Shown in pieces: positions 10,957 to 23,939 of a stretch of 64,000 nucleotides of DNA. This DNA comes from Phylloscopus collybita. Taxonomy: Eukaryota; Chordata; Aves; Passeriformes; Phylloscopidae. The stretch covers positions 3,325,001 to 3,389,000 of the forward strand of contig JAJNNQ010000010.1 of assembly GCA_027886175.1 (NCBI GenBank), read 5' to 3'. The notes below the pieces were generated by a model. It made no database searches. It was given only the letters and a program-made list of their open reading frames with translations, and had not been told where the DNA came from. A program made the translations under genes and the position numbers. How positions within the stretch are numbered: the stretch's first letter is position 1; each line of letters opens with the position of its first letter.

Positions 10957-13322
10957 GAGAGAGAACCCCCTGGAAGAGACACCAACACAAGATTTCCTGA
11001 CTGGCCCAGGATGTGTCATGTCAATCTAAAATGAAAAGAAGTGTAAAAGGAAGTTTGCACTGTTCCTGGCTGACAAAACCCTGTAGCATTAACAGTCCCG
11101 TTCTGTGCAATCAGAAATGGTGAAAGACTTCAGGAACAACGTGCCCTGAATTTGAATTAACCAGATTGAATTTAAAATCAACAAGCTGAAAGGGTTTGAG
11201 ATAAGAAGTCAGAACATTCAGAGGAAATGAGAACTGTTCTGGGAACTAAAGGTGAGAGAAACACTAAGTCACATAAAAAATATTCAGCAAGAAGAGAGAT
11301 ACCTTTTCTTTTTCTGGATACCTTTTCTTAGAAGCTGTCTATAATCAGTAACCTTTCCCAGGCTGTTTTTAGTAGCTGAATCCTTTGTTTCAAAACCACC
11401 CATTGATTCAGTGCCCTAAGTGAGAAGTAATTAAGGTGGACAGTAATCTTTCCTGCTGTATGACGTGCAGGAAATAGAGGCAGAGAGGGGATGAAGGAAT
11501 TTTTTAAGATATCTCTCACAACACGTGAGGCTGCGTGGAGTATCATGAAATACACGTGTGTGGAGATGTGCAGCTCTTGATCAAATTTCTGCCTACTGAT
11601 CTCTTTATTTCCATACATACACATGCTGATGTACATACTAGTGAGTTCCTGAAACATAATGAACTCTTTAGGCAGTACTTTGTCAGAATATCATTTAAAG
11701 AGTTACATCCTTTTAATGCACAGTAGTTTAAGCAAACTCCAAGGTTCTTACTCAGCAATAAACCCATTAAATCATCTTAAATACCATGTCATAATGACAA
11801 TTTGATGCCACCAGATGTGGCACTAGGGATTTTTTTTTCCTTTAAATGCTTTCCTGGAGATACAGCTTCCTGAATTTTAAATTCTCTAGCCTGTTTGCAC
11901 AGCTGTTAGATCCCAGAGCTCTGCCATCTTTTTGCCTTGCATCAGTTGTTCACTAAATCATGTGTGGCATGACTACAAACTCTCTGCATCTAAAACGTTT
12001 AGGCTTGTAACCACTTCACCCTCATAAAGGCTGAATGGGAGAGGGTTTGGGCATTAAATTCTGAGAGCAGTATCCACTCCAGCTGTGGAACTCCCTTATG
12101 GGGAGATTTCAGAGATGGAGTCACAAGAATACCCTTCACACATCACTTTTCACTGGCAACTTAGCCTCTTGGATTTGTGGAAAATAGAGATGCCTAGCCA
12201 CCTTTCTGTCTTTTCTCACCTTGTTAGACAAAAGGCAACCAGATTGGTAGTCCAGCACCACTCCTACCTGAGGAAGACTTGGGAAAGTGGACACTTTAGC
12301 AGGGTACAATGGAGTCCAAAAAACCCTCTCACAAATCAATGTTATTTCATACCATGTGTATTTAAATAGTGGAAAAAGTCATGGAAGGCTGTGGAAAAAT
12401 TCTGAGCCGAACAACAGAAATATGTTAAATGAGGAGCAAAGGGAGGAGAGGGAAGATGATCTCCTGACCACAAAACATGATCATCTAGAAGCAGCTCCTA
12501 ATTCCTATTTCTGATTGACAGAAAGCAGGAGTCCATCTCAGGAGCTGGCTGTCAATTTACCTGCCAGCAGCACTGGAGCCATCAAAGATGTGTCACTTGG
12601 TCTTTGCTCCAACCTCTATGGGGGGCCGTGTTGGTTTTTGTTGTGTTGTTTGTGTGGGTGAGTGCTGCAGGATCTGAGATAACTTCACCCCTCTGGGACC
12701 TTGTGTTTGACATGAATTTTCTCCTAAAAAAGGCAGTGTAAGAGTCCCACTGAGATGCACTGAGAGTGTTGGCAGGGATTTGAAGTGAGGTGGTGAATTT
12801 TGTACAATTAGATCATACTAGTACGTGTTATCACGTCTGAGGTCCAAGTGTTGATGGTGGGATTTGGAGCTGCTCTTGTGTGAGTCAAAGTCATGATCTG
12901 TGACCCCAGGGGATTGTTAGGGCATTCCCTGAGGGTCAGGAAGATGGCACAAGACACTGACAGACTGGAGGTCACAAACACCTACTCATCCAGAGGGTGA
13001 TTAGGTGTCATTGCCATCCTGATCTCTTACCAGTGCTGAAGGACTATTAAATCCTGATTTAGTACGAATTAAAAATACTCCTGAAAAGGCTGATTCAGAA
13101 AGATTTCCCTTGTCTTGCATGGAATCTTGGTTTGATTTGCTGTTCAGCTTCATGGCTGGCACATGAGTTTGAGCAGCTCAGTATTGAAGAGGGCATTCAG
13201 TGCTCTCTAGATTACCCTCCAGTGAAGTGTAATATTTGATAACATCAGTAAATACAAAACAGAAGCAAAATGACAACAGCATTTGAGCATCTTGTGATAG
13301 CAAATGAGGTGGAGAAGTTAAA
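10957..13322. other. Non-coding DNA, no gene seen
   Basis: The stretch lies between the CR1 fragment and the 55-bp duplication. It has no recognisable repeat family, and open frames are all below 110 codons. Nothing specific can be supported here. Confidence 0.55.
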
Positions 13323-13432
13323 TGGATATAGAAGAGGATCCTCAGAGATTGGATCTCAGTGTGATGCTCGCAGGAGCTGGATATAGAAGAGGATCCTCAG
13401 AGATTGGATCTCAGTGTGATGCTCGCAGGAGC
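13323..13432. repeat. 55-bp tandem duplication, two perfect copies
   Basis: The unit starting TGGATATAGAAGAGGATCCT is at 13323-13377 and repeats exactly at 13378-13432. No differences between copies were seen, indicating a young duplication or ongoing length variation. Confidence 0.92.
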
Positions 13433-16089
13433 CCAGTTGTTACTGTGCTGATATCAACATGTGAAGCTCTAAATCTTTTTGGGTTGTGACTGAACAGAAA
13501 GATTTACTCATAGCTGCCTTTTCTCTTGCTCAGATTGTATAGGCTGTCCTCCTCTCCTACCAGCAAACAAATGAAAACTGTGCCAGCTATAGCAGCAGTT
13601 TACATGGAAAAGCAATGAAGCAATTTCAGGAAAGTATTAGATGTAATTTTGACTTTTTTTTGCTGTCACTTAGCATCTAGAAAGAGGAGATGCACTGATG
13701 TGCAGAGCCGGGCATGTATTATGCAAACTCCTATCACAATGCCATTGACTGCTCGTGGACCCCCATATCTCTCTGTTTCCATCTGTTGTTTTAAGACTAA
13801 GTTGTTTGGAGGATGTCCAAATTCCTTTCCCTTTTCCAACTTTGGTGAAGTACCTGCTTGCCTTAGGCTCCCTACATAGACAACAGAGAGAGAGAGAGAG
13901 AGGGAGGCTTCTCCAAAGAATGTGATGTGCCAGGGGATGCTCCTTTCTCTCCTTCTCCCCCTTCCCTCCTTCAGTTCTCTTCCTGACTGCACAGGGATTT
14001 TAGAAAGTGCTGAAATTCATCACTCCAGCCAAGCACAAGAAGGGATGGGGTGTTTTTGGGCTATGCTGCTGTCTTTAGCTGGCCCTGGATCAGGATTAGG
14101 ATATCACAGGCTGTAAGGAGTAGGAATGTGGGATCCACCAGTTGTCTGTGGCCCATGAGTGGGCAGCAGCAGGAGCTGCTCTGTCTCAGTCTAGACAGTA
14201 GCTTGTGCCTGATGCAGTATTTCAAGAGATAACAAGGGTATGTTGAGCTTATCCAAGAAAACAGAAATGACACAGAAGATAAATAAGCAAGGCATATAAA
14301 GCATAAATGCAATCCTATTAAAATTAAGTATGTTTTAATTTCTGAAAAGATTGATATTTTGGTGTTAGATTTACTGAACAGGAAAAGATTACAGGCATCA
14401 TTAAAATAAAATGTTTTCAAGGGCCCTTTTAAAAAATTGTAGCTATGTTTGCAATTGCCATGTGCAAAGTATAAAAATCAGAGAAGGGAAAAAAAACCAG
14501 CAAGCGGTGGAAATAGCCCATTTTGTGAATTATAGGAAGAAATATACCATCTGTGATTTAGTGCAGCTCCCAAGATCCCATCTGTGATCGAAGCACAGTC
14601 CTCAGTGAAGGCTGAATCCCTGAGCTGTTCCATATAATAAAATACTTCTTTTGGAAGGTGCTTGGGCTAATGGGTTTGTTATTCTGGAATATGGCTCTTC
14701 TAGATGAGACATAAAACCCTAGAGGCCTAATTTTGCCTCCAGTGGCCGACTACAGCTGATGTCAGGAGAAGCAGGAGCGAAAGGAGGTCAAAGATCTAAC
14801 AGCATTTCCTTCAGAATTTCTGTACTTCTTTTTATCAGGTCAGGTTGTTGGGTCTAAGAGGTCCAGACAGAGATTTCATAATCTCTAGAGTCAGACACTG
14901 TGGTCTCTTTGCACCAGGAGGGCTCACCCTGCAGCTGCACCACAGAAACTCCAGCTATTTCCTTTTGTTACTGCTGTTCATTTCTCAGCCAAAGAGAAAG
15001 AGAGATCCTTCAAACTGAGCCAGGCTTCTCATGCAGCTGCACCTCTGCCATCTTCTGATGATCACGTGTTGTCACTGTGATCTCTTAGTCTTTGTCCAAA
15101 GGTGGCCTCAGGTGTATCAGGTATTTATACACACACGACATATTTAATTCCAATCCTCTATTAATTACACACACAGGTACAGACTGGCTCAGTTTCAGTT
15201 ACCACTGAAATTTATATTTGAATAATAAATGCATTCACCTGTTTAATAAATGTTTATATTTTCTCCTCTATGTAATTACATGCTGATTATACAATTACAG
15301 AAAATACTAACATATTTTGCACAATTATGCTATTACTGAAATAATGCCTGCAATAGAGCTCTGTGTGTGTGCAAGCACATTTGGGAAAATACCACCAAGG
15401 CTGGTTGTTTCGGAGTCATCCAGAGCTCGTGCAGCTCCATGTGCATTGTTACACCACAGGAGTGAGTGTGGGATTGCTGTTATCATCTCTGGGTGAATCT
15501 AGCTCTATTAAAAACTATGTTCAGCTTTATTATAAACCACCTGTGATTTAAGGGTGTTCATCCAACCTGATTTTGTGGTCCCAGTGTCCCCCGGTTCTGA
15601 CACACAGTGCGAGGTGCACACAGGCTGGGGGTGCAGCTGCCCAGACAGACACCCCAAGAGCCACTGGGGCTGTGGGGCTCTGACCACCAAGCCCCAGTCT
15701 GTGCTTACCCCTGCTGGGCTTAGAACAGGCCTTTCACCGTGCCTGTATTTCCTTGGAGCACTTCAGGTATCTTGTGTGTGAGGGACGGGGCAGATTTGAG
15801 TCGCGGCATGTGACATCATACTGGTCTTGGCTCTGGTGCTGCCCTCTGCTCTGGGTGTTCTCAAGCTTGGGAGTTCCCAGTCACTGGCTTAACACAGACA
15901 AATAAACAAACAAGTAGCAGCTTTTGATAGCATCAGCATTTGTGTTTGTACTGATGGGGGGTGAAAGGATTCACCCAAGCTGAGACAACCAGCAGCATCA
16001 GAGCTGGGAGCTGAATTCCTGCCTCCCACCTGCCTTTCCTGGGATCAGCCAGCTGCCTGCACAGCACCATAGGGAGAAAAAAAGACCTG
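13433..16089. other. Non-coding DNA, no gene seen
   Basis: Only the (AG)9 microsatellite stands out. A CTCF-like word, TGCCCTCTGCTCT, occurs near 15839-15851 but mismatches the core. Open frames are short and unrelated to known proteins. Confidence 0.55.
13885..13902 (+). repeat. (AG)9 microsatellite
   Basis: Nine uninterrupted AG units. Confidence 0.9.
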
Positions 16090-16760
16090 TTCAAAGGATA
16101 AATACACCCTGACTTTGTCTCCCCCATGCTGTACAGGTCTTGCAGCCAAAGGGTTAAAAATAAATGAGTGCTTTCGGCATGCTCTGCGGAGTGCCCGAAG
16201 TCTGAACATGAATGACCAAAATTGCTTTTTACTTTTTAAATTAAGGCCTCTGTCTGTACACATGCAGCTCGCACTGCTGTTCCATTAAATAAGAGAATTT
16301 GTTCCCACTCTTATTTTTAATAGGGTATGACCCTGCCGTTCCATCTCACAACTTTACTGACATGAGATCTTATTAAAAGCAATCCTCCCCCTCTCCTCCT
16401 TGAAGTCTGAGCTCCTGATAGTTTCATACACATTGTGTTTATTTTACATACACAGCTCTGCAGCTGCTGCTTCCTTCTTCTCCGATAAATGACAGCGTAA
16501 CTGTTGCATCCACTAAAAAAGTAAATAAAATTAAATGGGGAAGAACAATACATCTCTGGCAGAGAATAATAACTCTTTTAAGGCATGTATCTAAATTGTA
16601 CAGCCTGATCTTAATTGTAAGGATAATTCTTTGTTATTTCAAGCAACTTGGAACGCGAACGCACGCTCTTGGCAGTACATCCCGAGAGATTTCTGTGGGA
16701 ACAATGGGGGGAATTCTCCTGAATTGAAAGGAGATTGAGGCATCTTTATTAGGTTAATAG
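16090..16760. promoter_or_regulatory. Candidate conserved regulatory element
   Basis: An AT-rich, repeat-free block with a high density of factor-binding words: TTATTTTTAA at 16311-16320 (a perfect MEF2 consensus), GATAAATGACAG near 16483 (GATA and MEIS/TGIF words), TGTGGGAA at 16694-16701 (RBPJ/Notch) overlapping ACAATGG at 16701-16707 (SOX). CpGs are retained in GGAACGCGAACGCACGC near 16650. This is the texture of vertebrate conserved non-coding DNA. I have no alignment, so conservation is inferred. Confidence 0.35.
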
Positions 16761-19559
16761 GGCTTATAGTCTGATGAGAAAGAGTGGGGGAAAATGCTAC
16801 GATCTGTTATTCTTTGACTGGTTGCTTGGTTGGCTTGGAGGGTTTTTCGAGCTGGGGCTGTGCAGGATGAGGCCCTGTGTGGGTGTTGCACAGGAGGTGC
16901 TGAGCATGAGGTGTCAGCAAGAGCAAGGAGGACCTGACCAGCCAAGCTCCACCTCCTGTGGGCGTGCTCCCAAGGGGGGACCTAGAGTGGGAGTTTTCCC
17001 TTGGCCCAGTTGGTTATCCAGGCTGGTCTGGTGGTGCTGATGTGTGGCCCCATCAGACTCTTTGTCCTCTCTCTGTTTCATTTGCTCGGCCGTCGCTGGT
17101 GAAGCCACCCAGCAGCAGTGTGTTGGTAGTTCCTGGTGCTGTTTAACCATGGCTGTGGGGCTGAATTGAATTTTGAATGTGCCTGGAATTTGTCTGAGGA
17201 GATGGGAACCGATGTCAAAGCAGGCCAGAGCAAGAGAGAGAAAAATGTGACTTCAGCTGAGTTAGGGAAAGACAGTATTTGTGGTAGCATGAGAAATTTG
17301 GACTGGTTTTGAGAAGCATCCAGTTCCTTTTGGAATAAGGGAAACTATGCGGATATGTCATCAACTCTTCCAGCAGCTTGGTCAATTCAGCAACCACATA
17401 GCTGAGGCTTTGGGGAAAAGCAAGTTGCTTTTCTGACTGGCTGTGGGAAAAAAAGAGGATCTGGTAGAGTGACCTAAAGGAGGAAGAAATACTTCGAAGG
17501 AATGAAACACTGCCCTTGGTGAGGAGATAGTAAAGGATGAGAGGACAGAAAAAAAAAATAATCCAGGTGATGACTTCAAACGTGTAGAAATCTTTTATTT
17601 AAAAGAGAGGGATAAAGCTACAAAAGGTGGGAAGTGCATTGTCTGTTTTGAAAGTAGCTAAGAAAGACCTTGGGAAAGATCAGGCTGGGCAGGAGCGCTG
17701 CTGCTCTAAGGGAGTAGCAACAGTTGACAGTCAAAAGGATGAAGGAATAATAGCTATGAAAGGAATGAAAAAGATTTCCAGAACAGGTGAAGTAGCACTA
17801 GTGGGAGATTTACCCTGGGTGTTATCCGGGAGATATCTGGAGGAGGTGAAGGGTACTGGCTCCAGTCTGTGGTGCATTGTTTGTTCCCTGCACTCAGGAC
17901 ACAGAGAGCCTTTCACCCTCAGGATGTAGGGCCAGCACTGCCACCTCTGCCTTTTCTGTCCTGCCACTGCTGTGACCCTGCAGCCTGCACAGGTGTCCCT
18001 GCAGAGGTGCTGTGGGGACCAAGATCTCTGCAGAGGGAGAGTGGGAATTGACAGCTCCTCATATGTCTTGAGGGCAGCCTTAAGCCTTCTACACATTGTG
18101 TTTGCCACGTAATGGGTACCTGTTTACCCTTGAACTAAATAGAGCAGCAAGTTGCTTACTGTGGCCTCAGCCCACTTTCCTGCCTGCTGGCCAGCACAGC
18201 CTGGGCTGGGCACTGCCTGGAGGCCAGGCTTGGGAGAGGCAGGGGTGAAACCTCAGCTTCCAGAAGAGGAGGAGGATGCCCCAGACCACGCTCACGTACC
18301 TGCTCTGCAAGGCAGGCTGAGGCTGGCTGCGGGTTACTATTCCAGTGTAGCCACAGGGATAAATAAAAGCAGCCACGTTCACATGAATGCTGGCCCAGGT
18401 GTCAGCAGGGAAAGGGCAGCTCCTTGTCCTCAGCCAACCCAGAGCAGAGGCTGAGGTACCTGCATGTCTCCCTGTCATTGCCCAGAGGGGGAGACCATTC
18501 TGCCAGGCTGGACCATTTTCTCTCTGCTCTATTGCAGTGTGGCTGTAACACAGCATTGCTCAGCTCCCCTTGGGCCAGCAAAGTCCAGGCACAATCCAAG
18601 GGCAACATCTGGCCCTTTGAAATGCTCCAAGAAGTACCAGACATAGCCTGGTATGAAAGGCAGGAGGAATGCCTAAATCTGGAGCAGCCCCTTCATTTCC
18701 TAATTCTGAATTGGGTAAATGGCAACAAGGTCATTACTGGGTGTGGTTTTGTCTTTTAATCGGGATTTAGGAGTATCTGGCCAGGCCAGTATCATAGACA
18801 TGCTCCTTGCATATGCTTCAGCTTGAGACAAAATGCAAAGTTTGATATTAATGTAAGCTAGAGCTCATCATTAAATTATTACATCACCAGAAAGAAGTTA
18901 TCCTTTGATGAAACTGAGAATTTCTCTGGGAACCGAACAGATTTTTCTCAGTGAATTAACACTGAATTAGAACCAAGGAGATGGCAAGGACACAGTGAGC
19001 AAAATACCTTGCCCTGTGAAAGAGGGCAGTAAATGAGGATTGCGTTTACTTGCATAAACTCCGAACCTTCCTTGCTGCAAAGTGCCATCTAGTGTTTGCA
19101 GCCCTGCCTGGCGGCCCTCGCCCAGCGAGGCAGCGCCGTGTCAGGCTCTGAACAGCTTGCAGAGACTAAAGGGAAGGCAGACAAGCCACCAAACTGTAAT
19201 TATTCCTAACCAGATGCTACTGATCTTTAAGAGATGATTATAGTAACTTAGGCGGGTGAAGTTTCTTTGTTGCGTGGTGGAGTAGGAGACGTTTCAACTA
19301 GGATTAAAAATGAACCCGAATCTCAGAAAGCAAAGCGATGGTGGTACTGTCGGGAAAGCAGCTGAGGAATTTCATGCCCAAAATATATGCCCAGTGATGT
19401 GTCAGGTTTTCAGGTGAACCAGCATCGTGGTATCCTTTATGTTGTTCGTGAGGGGAGTGGAACTGGGCACCGCATAGAGGGGCAAGACAGTCCCCTCCTT
19501 GCAAGGTTACAAGTCACCTGGAGGAAGTGGGTGAACGCAGGGACAGGAGAGCACCTAAG
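16761..19559. other. Non-coding DNA, no gene seen
   Basis: Moderately GC-rich from 16.8 to 18.7 kb, with overlapping open frames up to 129 codons on both strands and no recognisable domains. The CTCF-like site at 19082 lies at its right end. Confidence 0.5.
19082..19095 (-). promoter_or_regulatory. CTCF-like motif, reverse
   Basis: On the minus strand the sequence is ACACTAGATGGCAC, matching the CTCF core CCACTAGATGGCA at all but the first position. A small CpG-retaining patch with a 6-bp inverted repeat (CCTCGC/GCGAGG, 19116-19130) follows directly. The orientation is convergent with the forward motif at 5456. Confidence 0.45.
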
Positions 19560-19720
19560 TGATCATCATCCACTGTGTAGGTGCATGCAAATGAGCTAAT
19601 TGTTAATGTAAATTAGTCATGCAAGAGCAAATGTACTTTGCAAGCCTAAAATCAGACCCAGCAATGGCACAGTTTAACATCGACAGTGCAATGTTTGGGG
19701 AAGCATGGTGCACAGAAATG
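19560..19720. promoter_or_regulatory. Candidate POU/homeodomain element
   Basis: An exact octamer ATGCAAAT (19585-19592) is followed by CTAATTG, TTAATG and TAAATTAG within about 35 bp, a dense cluster of POU and homeodomain words in repeat-free DNA. Function is inferred from motif density only. Confidence 0.3.
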
Positions 19721-21272
19721 TTTAGGAATTGAAAGTGTAGGCGAGGTAAGAAAGTGCACAAAAATAACTCTGTGTCCAGATTTGTATCTGGGGCATCTTT
19801 CTGTCCTGACTGGCTTGGAAATCTCTCTGCCACATCTGATCACCCCTGAAACCACCCTGAGCACAGACCTCAAACACAAAGGTGTTATTATCATTTGTTG
19901 TTATCTGTAAAGTGTTGACAGCACTTTGAAGTGCCAGAGGATTCATGCCTTGGGCTTTGCTCTTGCAGTGGCCAGGAGCAGAGTGTAATTAGCCCAAACA
20001 CCATCCATAGAGCTCACTGATAGAGAACAGCCCTACTGACAGGGAGCAAATTAGGTCTCTGACCTAGCAAAGCATTTAACCGTGTGCCACATTTCTAGTA
20101 CGTGTATCTCTGGATTAAGACCTGGATGATGTAACCTTTTGCTGCCTCTAATTTTTTTGATTGCAGTATGAAGCACAGCTCAGCTTGCTGGCTCAGAAAT
20201 CCCTGTGTATGGTATTAAACTGCTTTTTAAACTGACTCCTTGTGTCTGGACAAAGGTTGCCTCCTAAACCAAAGGCTCTTTCTCTCCTTAGATTTCTGGT
20301 AGGACCCCCTATCCCTGTGTTCCACCACTCACAGCAACTGGCTTTACACTCGTGCAGAAGTTTAGTCTGAGCTTGAGGCAGTCACTTCACTGCCAGAACT
20401 GACATGACATTTATGAATTTCTCAGAAGACTCCTTGGCAGTAAGGATTTTCTGAGGAGTTACATGTCCCTCAGGAAGAGTTGTGAGTTTAAGGTTTTGCC
20501 CTGGATTTTCTGGTGCTGTGGCAGGTAGCTGTTCTCTGAAGGACAGTCTGGGAACACGCCTGCTTTGCTTCCCAAACCATATTATAAGCTTGGTGGTTTC
20601 GGGGTGGGGAGAGGAGGAGGCTTAGGGAGGAGATTTGAGGTGGAAATTGGCGGGTGTTACACTTGATGAGCTCCTTGCCTCCCTGCTCTGGGAGCCTTTG
20701 GGGGAGTGTGCCATAAAATACCGTCCTCTGGTACCTGCTGTTTTCTGTACTTGCTGTCAGACATCTGAGATCACTGGGATAGATGGACCTTTGGTCTGCC
20801 CAGCATCACTTTCCTTATTTCCCATGTCCTTCATTAATCTCCAGTTCTTCTGATCCACTGCATTGTTTCCACTGCTGTCACAGGGCAGAAAGCAAAAGAG
20901 CAACTCCATCTCTCTGTCCCTTCCCTGAAGTGAAGTGGAAGCTGTGCATTATCTGATATTCACTTGGTTTAACTCTTCTCAACTGCATTTTGAACAGGTC
21001 TTTTTGGATTTATAGGCTATGGTCAGAAGGATGTTTCTTGACATTGGTGTTATGTCAGAAACTCCTCCATGAAGTTTATAACTTAGGGTTAAGCTTTTCA
21101 GACCATGGTCCACAAATCCCAGAATTCAAGATTTATTTGTGCAGAGTCAGAAAAAGGTAACAGATACAAAGAGGGCAAGTGTAGATTTTGTTACCCAAGA
21201 GATGAAACATCCATAGTGGGGTGGTTTTTTTTGTTTTTTTTTTTTTGTTTTTTTTTTTTTTTTTTTTTTTTT

Positions 21273-21311
<39 letters not shown>

Positions 21312-22049
21312 TTTGTTTTTTTGAGAAATCTGTGAATTGAAAAAATTTGCACACAGCTGTGGCAGAGAATGCTATTTGGTAGATGTTCACACACTCGAGG
21401 TGAGGTTTTCAAGTGACAGATCATCATCCATTACATCCCCAGGTAATTGGTGAAAATTGTTAATTTCCTCCCCATGACATAAACCCTGTGAATCTGGTTT
21501 GCAGTCAGAGTTCAGGTAGCTTCCATTTCTAGCTGGTAGTTTTATACATGTCTCAATAGTGATCTCTTCTAACCAGGACTATCTGATATTTTTTTTTTTT
21601 GAATGCATGAATGCTATCCTAATTACCAACTACTGATTAATAAAATTATCTCAATAATATTTTAGGAAAAGACTTTCTCATACGAATTGAACATGGCCCA
21701 GTGTTCCTGCCTTAGTCACTAATTAGAATAGTTTATCCAAATGATTATCTTTAGGATTCAAAACAATCCCTCTGAACTGAGCAGCAGAAGGCAGCCTTGA
21801 GTATAAAAAAATAAAATATAGCATTTTATAATTTTAAAACATGGTAAGAAAACCTCCAGAATTTTAGAATTTTAGATACAGCCACCCAAGTGTTTGCCAA
21901 CTGTGGTCGTTCTTTTCATTTTGGCTTCTCTTGGGCATATGATGTGGCTCTAGTTTTAGTCATTAAAGTTTCAGATTGTGCTTGTTTTGTTAACAACCAT
22001 TAGGGCAGGGGTTCTTACTCTTAATTGGCACCATCTGGAAATGAGAAGG
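19721..22049. other. Non-coding DNA with a T/GTT low-complexity tract
   Basis: Apart from the tract at 21225-21322 no structure stands out. Open frames across the tract encode poly-Asn/Lys or poly-Leu and are artefacts of the repeat. Confidence 0.55.
21225..21322 (+). repeat. T-rich low-complexity tract with (GTT)12
   Basis: Poly-T broken by single Gs leads into twelve perfect GTT units (21275-21310), then more T. It is a mutable compound microsatellite. Confidence 0.92.
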
Positions 22050-22730
22050 AAATTGCTCAGGATTAATGCAAAGATAAGGGAAGACCATGCACTTTTCCAC
22101 AGTTGCAAAACTTGTCCTATTTGGAATAGCCACAACTGACCTGGGAACTGGCTCGCCCTTTGTTTCTGTTGGGGACTGGAGGGAGAAGGAAATTTTCTTC
22201 CAGGGAAAAGACAGTCTCGACATTGCCAACAGAATGCCAGAAAATAATCATTTAAAGGCAGAAAGTTGCACAATTTGGTCTGCTAGCGAGCTAGGCCTTT
22301 TAATGCAAATTGAATATCTTCATTCCCAGGTTTTTTTTTTCCAGTCTTGCACGACTTGTTCAGCATTTCCTCATTTTTTGGCACTGGTTTCCATAGCTGC
22401 CTGCAATCACACTCTCACACAGATGCCATTCCGTGTTCAAAGCACTGAATGCTACAGGGCATATTAGTGTTTTTATGCTTTAGATCTATCTTTATGTAAC
22501 TTCAGAGCTCATTAATATATACCATTTTGTGTGATTAAAAAACAACAACCTGGCACGTGAGGAGCTTTGAAAAGGAGAATGGATCGCAAGGAAAATGGCT
22601 TGCTTCTCATTATGCAGATTTTAAGCTAGACATGAGATGGGCCCAGTGAATCAATGGGCAAGGTACAACTTCTGCAAGATAATCATTCCCTGACTGCAGC
22701 CGAGCAGACTGCAGTTAAAAAAAAAGAAAC
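22050..22730. promoter_or_regulatory. Candidate regulatory segment with an octamer
   Basis: Contains ATGCAAAT (22303-22310), a near match ATGCAAAG near 22065, CATTAATATAT and GTGATTAAA near 22510-22540, and TGGCACGTGAGG (E-box) near 22550. It is repeat-poor and AT-rich, resembling conserved non-coding DNA, but this is judged by eye. Confidence 0.25.
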
Positions 22731-23939
22731 CAGAAAGAGACAAATGCTATTTGAAACATAAAGATTTTCACATCATTATTTTAAAATAGTGGACAGAAGT
22801 GAGTTAAAAATCCCATGATGGTCTTCTAAGGCTGTTTAAAATCCCAGGAAAAGCCTTGCTCTTCTGTTGGCTGAGAAGCTGAAGGCAGGACTAAGGTGTG
22901 GAGGTGCCTGAGTGATGGGCTCAGAGAGAACATCCAAGAGCACAGACCACAGAGGTGTAAATACTCAGGCTGCTGGTGAACCACAATTCCCCCAGTTACA
23001 GCCTGAAATATTGCCTCTAACAGTGTCATGCCAAAAAAGGATTCTGTGTGCCAGAATGTAGTTTTTCCCTAGCTGTGGTTGCTGGCTTTGGAGGGTTGAG
23101 GTGATGAGTATCTCCTCAAATAAGGTGATGGGGAAATTTTTCTGACCATCACCTCTGAATTTTCAAGCTTCTTTCCATTAAATGCCACCAGCCTGTCCCC
23201 TCCTGGCAAAGCACAGGATGTTTTAGCGGCAGACAACAGAAGCCATTCCCTTTCAGGTTGGTGCCTGCTCCTGCCGTGGCTCTTTCCTGCCAGGGTGTCC
23301 TGGGGAGCTCCCAAGGAGATCCCAGAGCCCAGGCTCACGTCCTCAATCCTGCTGCAGCTGCAATGGTGAGGAGCAGCAGGGCAGATCAGGAACCAAAACC
23401 AGTTCAGGACTTCCAAAAGCTCAGAGATCTGAAGACAGGGAAACTGCTGGGTGCATTTAGCAACCCTCAGAATGCAAACAGGGTCCTGAGGAGCAGGAGG
23501 ATGTTTTGGCAGGAGGAGGGAGCCAGGAACAAAAATTACTGTTCCTGAGGTACCTGGAATGCTGAGGTGCATGTGCTTGGGCTTCATTGGACAAAGCAGG
23601 GAGATGCTCCCCCTTTGAGGAGTCATTATTTCTATGAAATGGCTTTCCAGAAAAAAGGATTTTAGGATGCATTTTAGGATGGTTGGGAATCTGCTGTTCT
23701 TGCAGCTTGGGCAATGGCAATAACGGAAAATCTGATGTATAATCCACCCAATGCTCGCTAAAACCTTCCAGAAATGGACAAGCAAACACATTTTCCCTGC
23801 CTTAATCCAGAGGTTGTGCTAAGGGGTGTGTGACTTGGGTAGCAATGCAGCCCCTGGCAGCCTGGGAGTGATGGGGAGATCCATAAACCCCACGGCGACT
23901 CCGTGCATTTCCTCAGTGCTGGGCAGCTCTTACCCCTTT
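22731..23939. other. Non-coding DNA with a 240-codon minus-strand open frame
   Basis: The minus strand is open from 23791 to 23069 (240 codons from MCLLVHFW). I recognise no domain, signal peptide or family. The frame is overlapped by a plus-strand frame of 96 codons (23258-23548). The composition looks random, so I do not call it a gene. Confidence 0.5.

Noticed and set aside
11523..11540. CACGTG followed by GCGTGG as a second ChoRE
   Set aside because: The second half is out of register for the required five-base spacing, and it lies far from the promoter.
21133..21427. Frames rich in poly-Asn, poly-Thr, poly-Lys or poly-Leu
   Set aside because: They are translations of the T/GTT low-complexity tract, not proteins.
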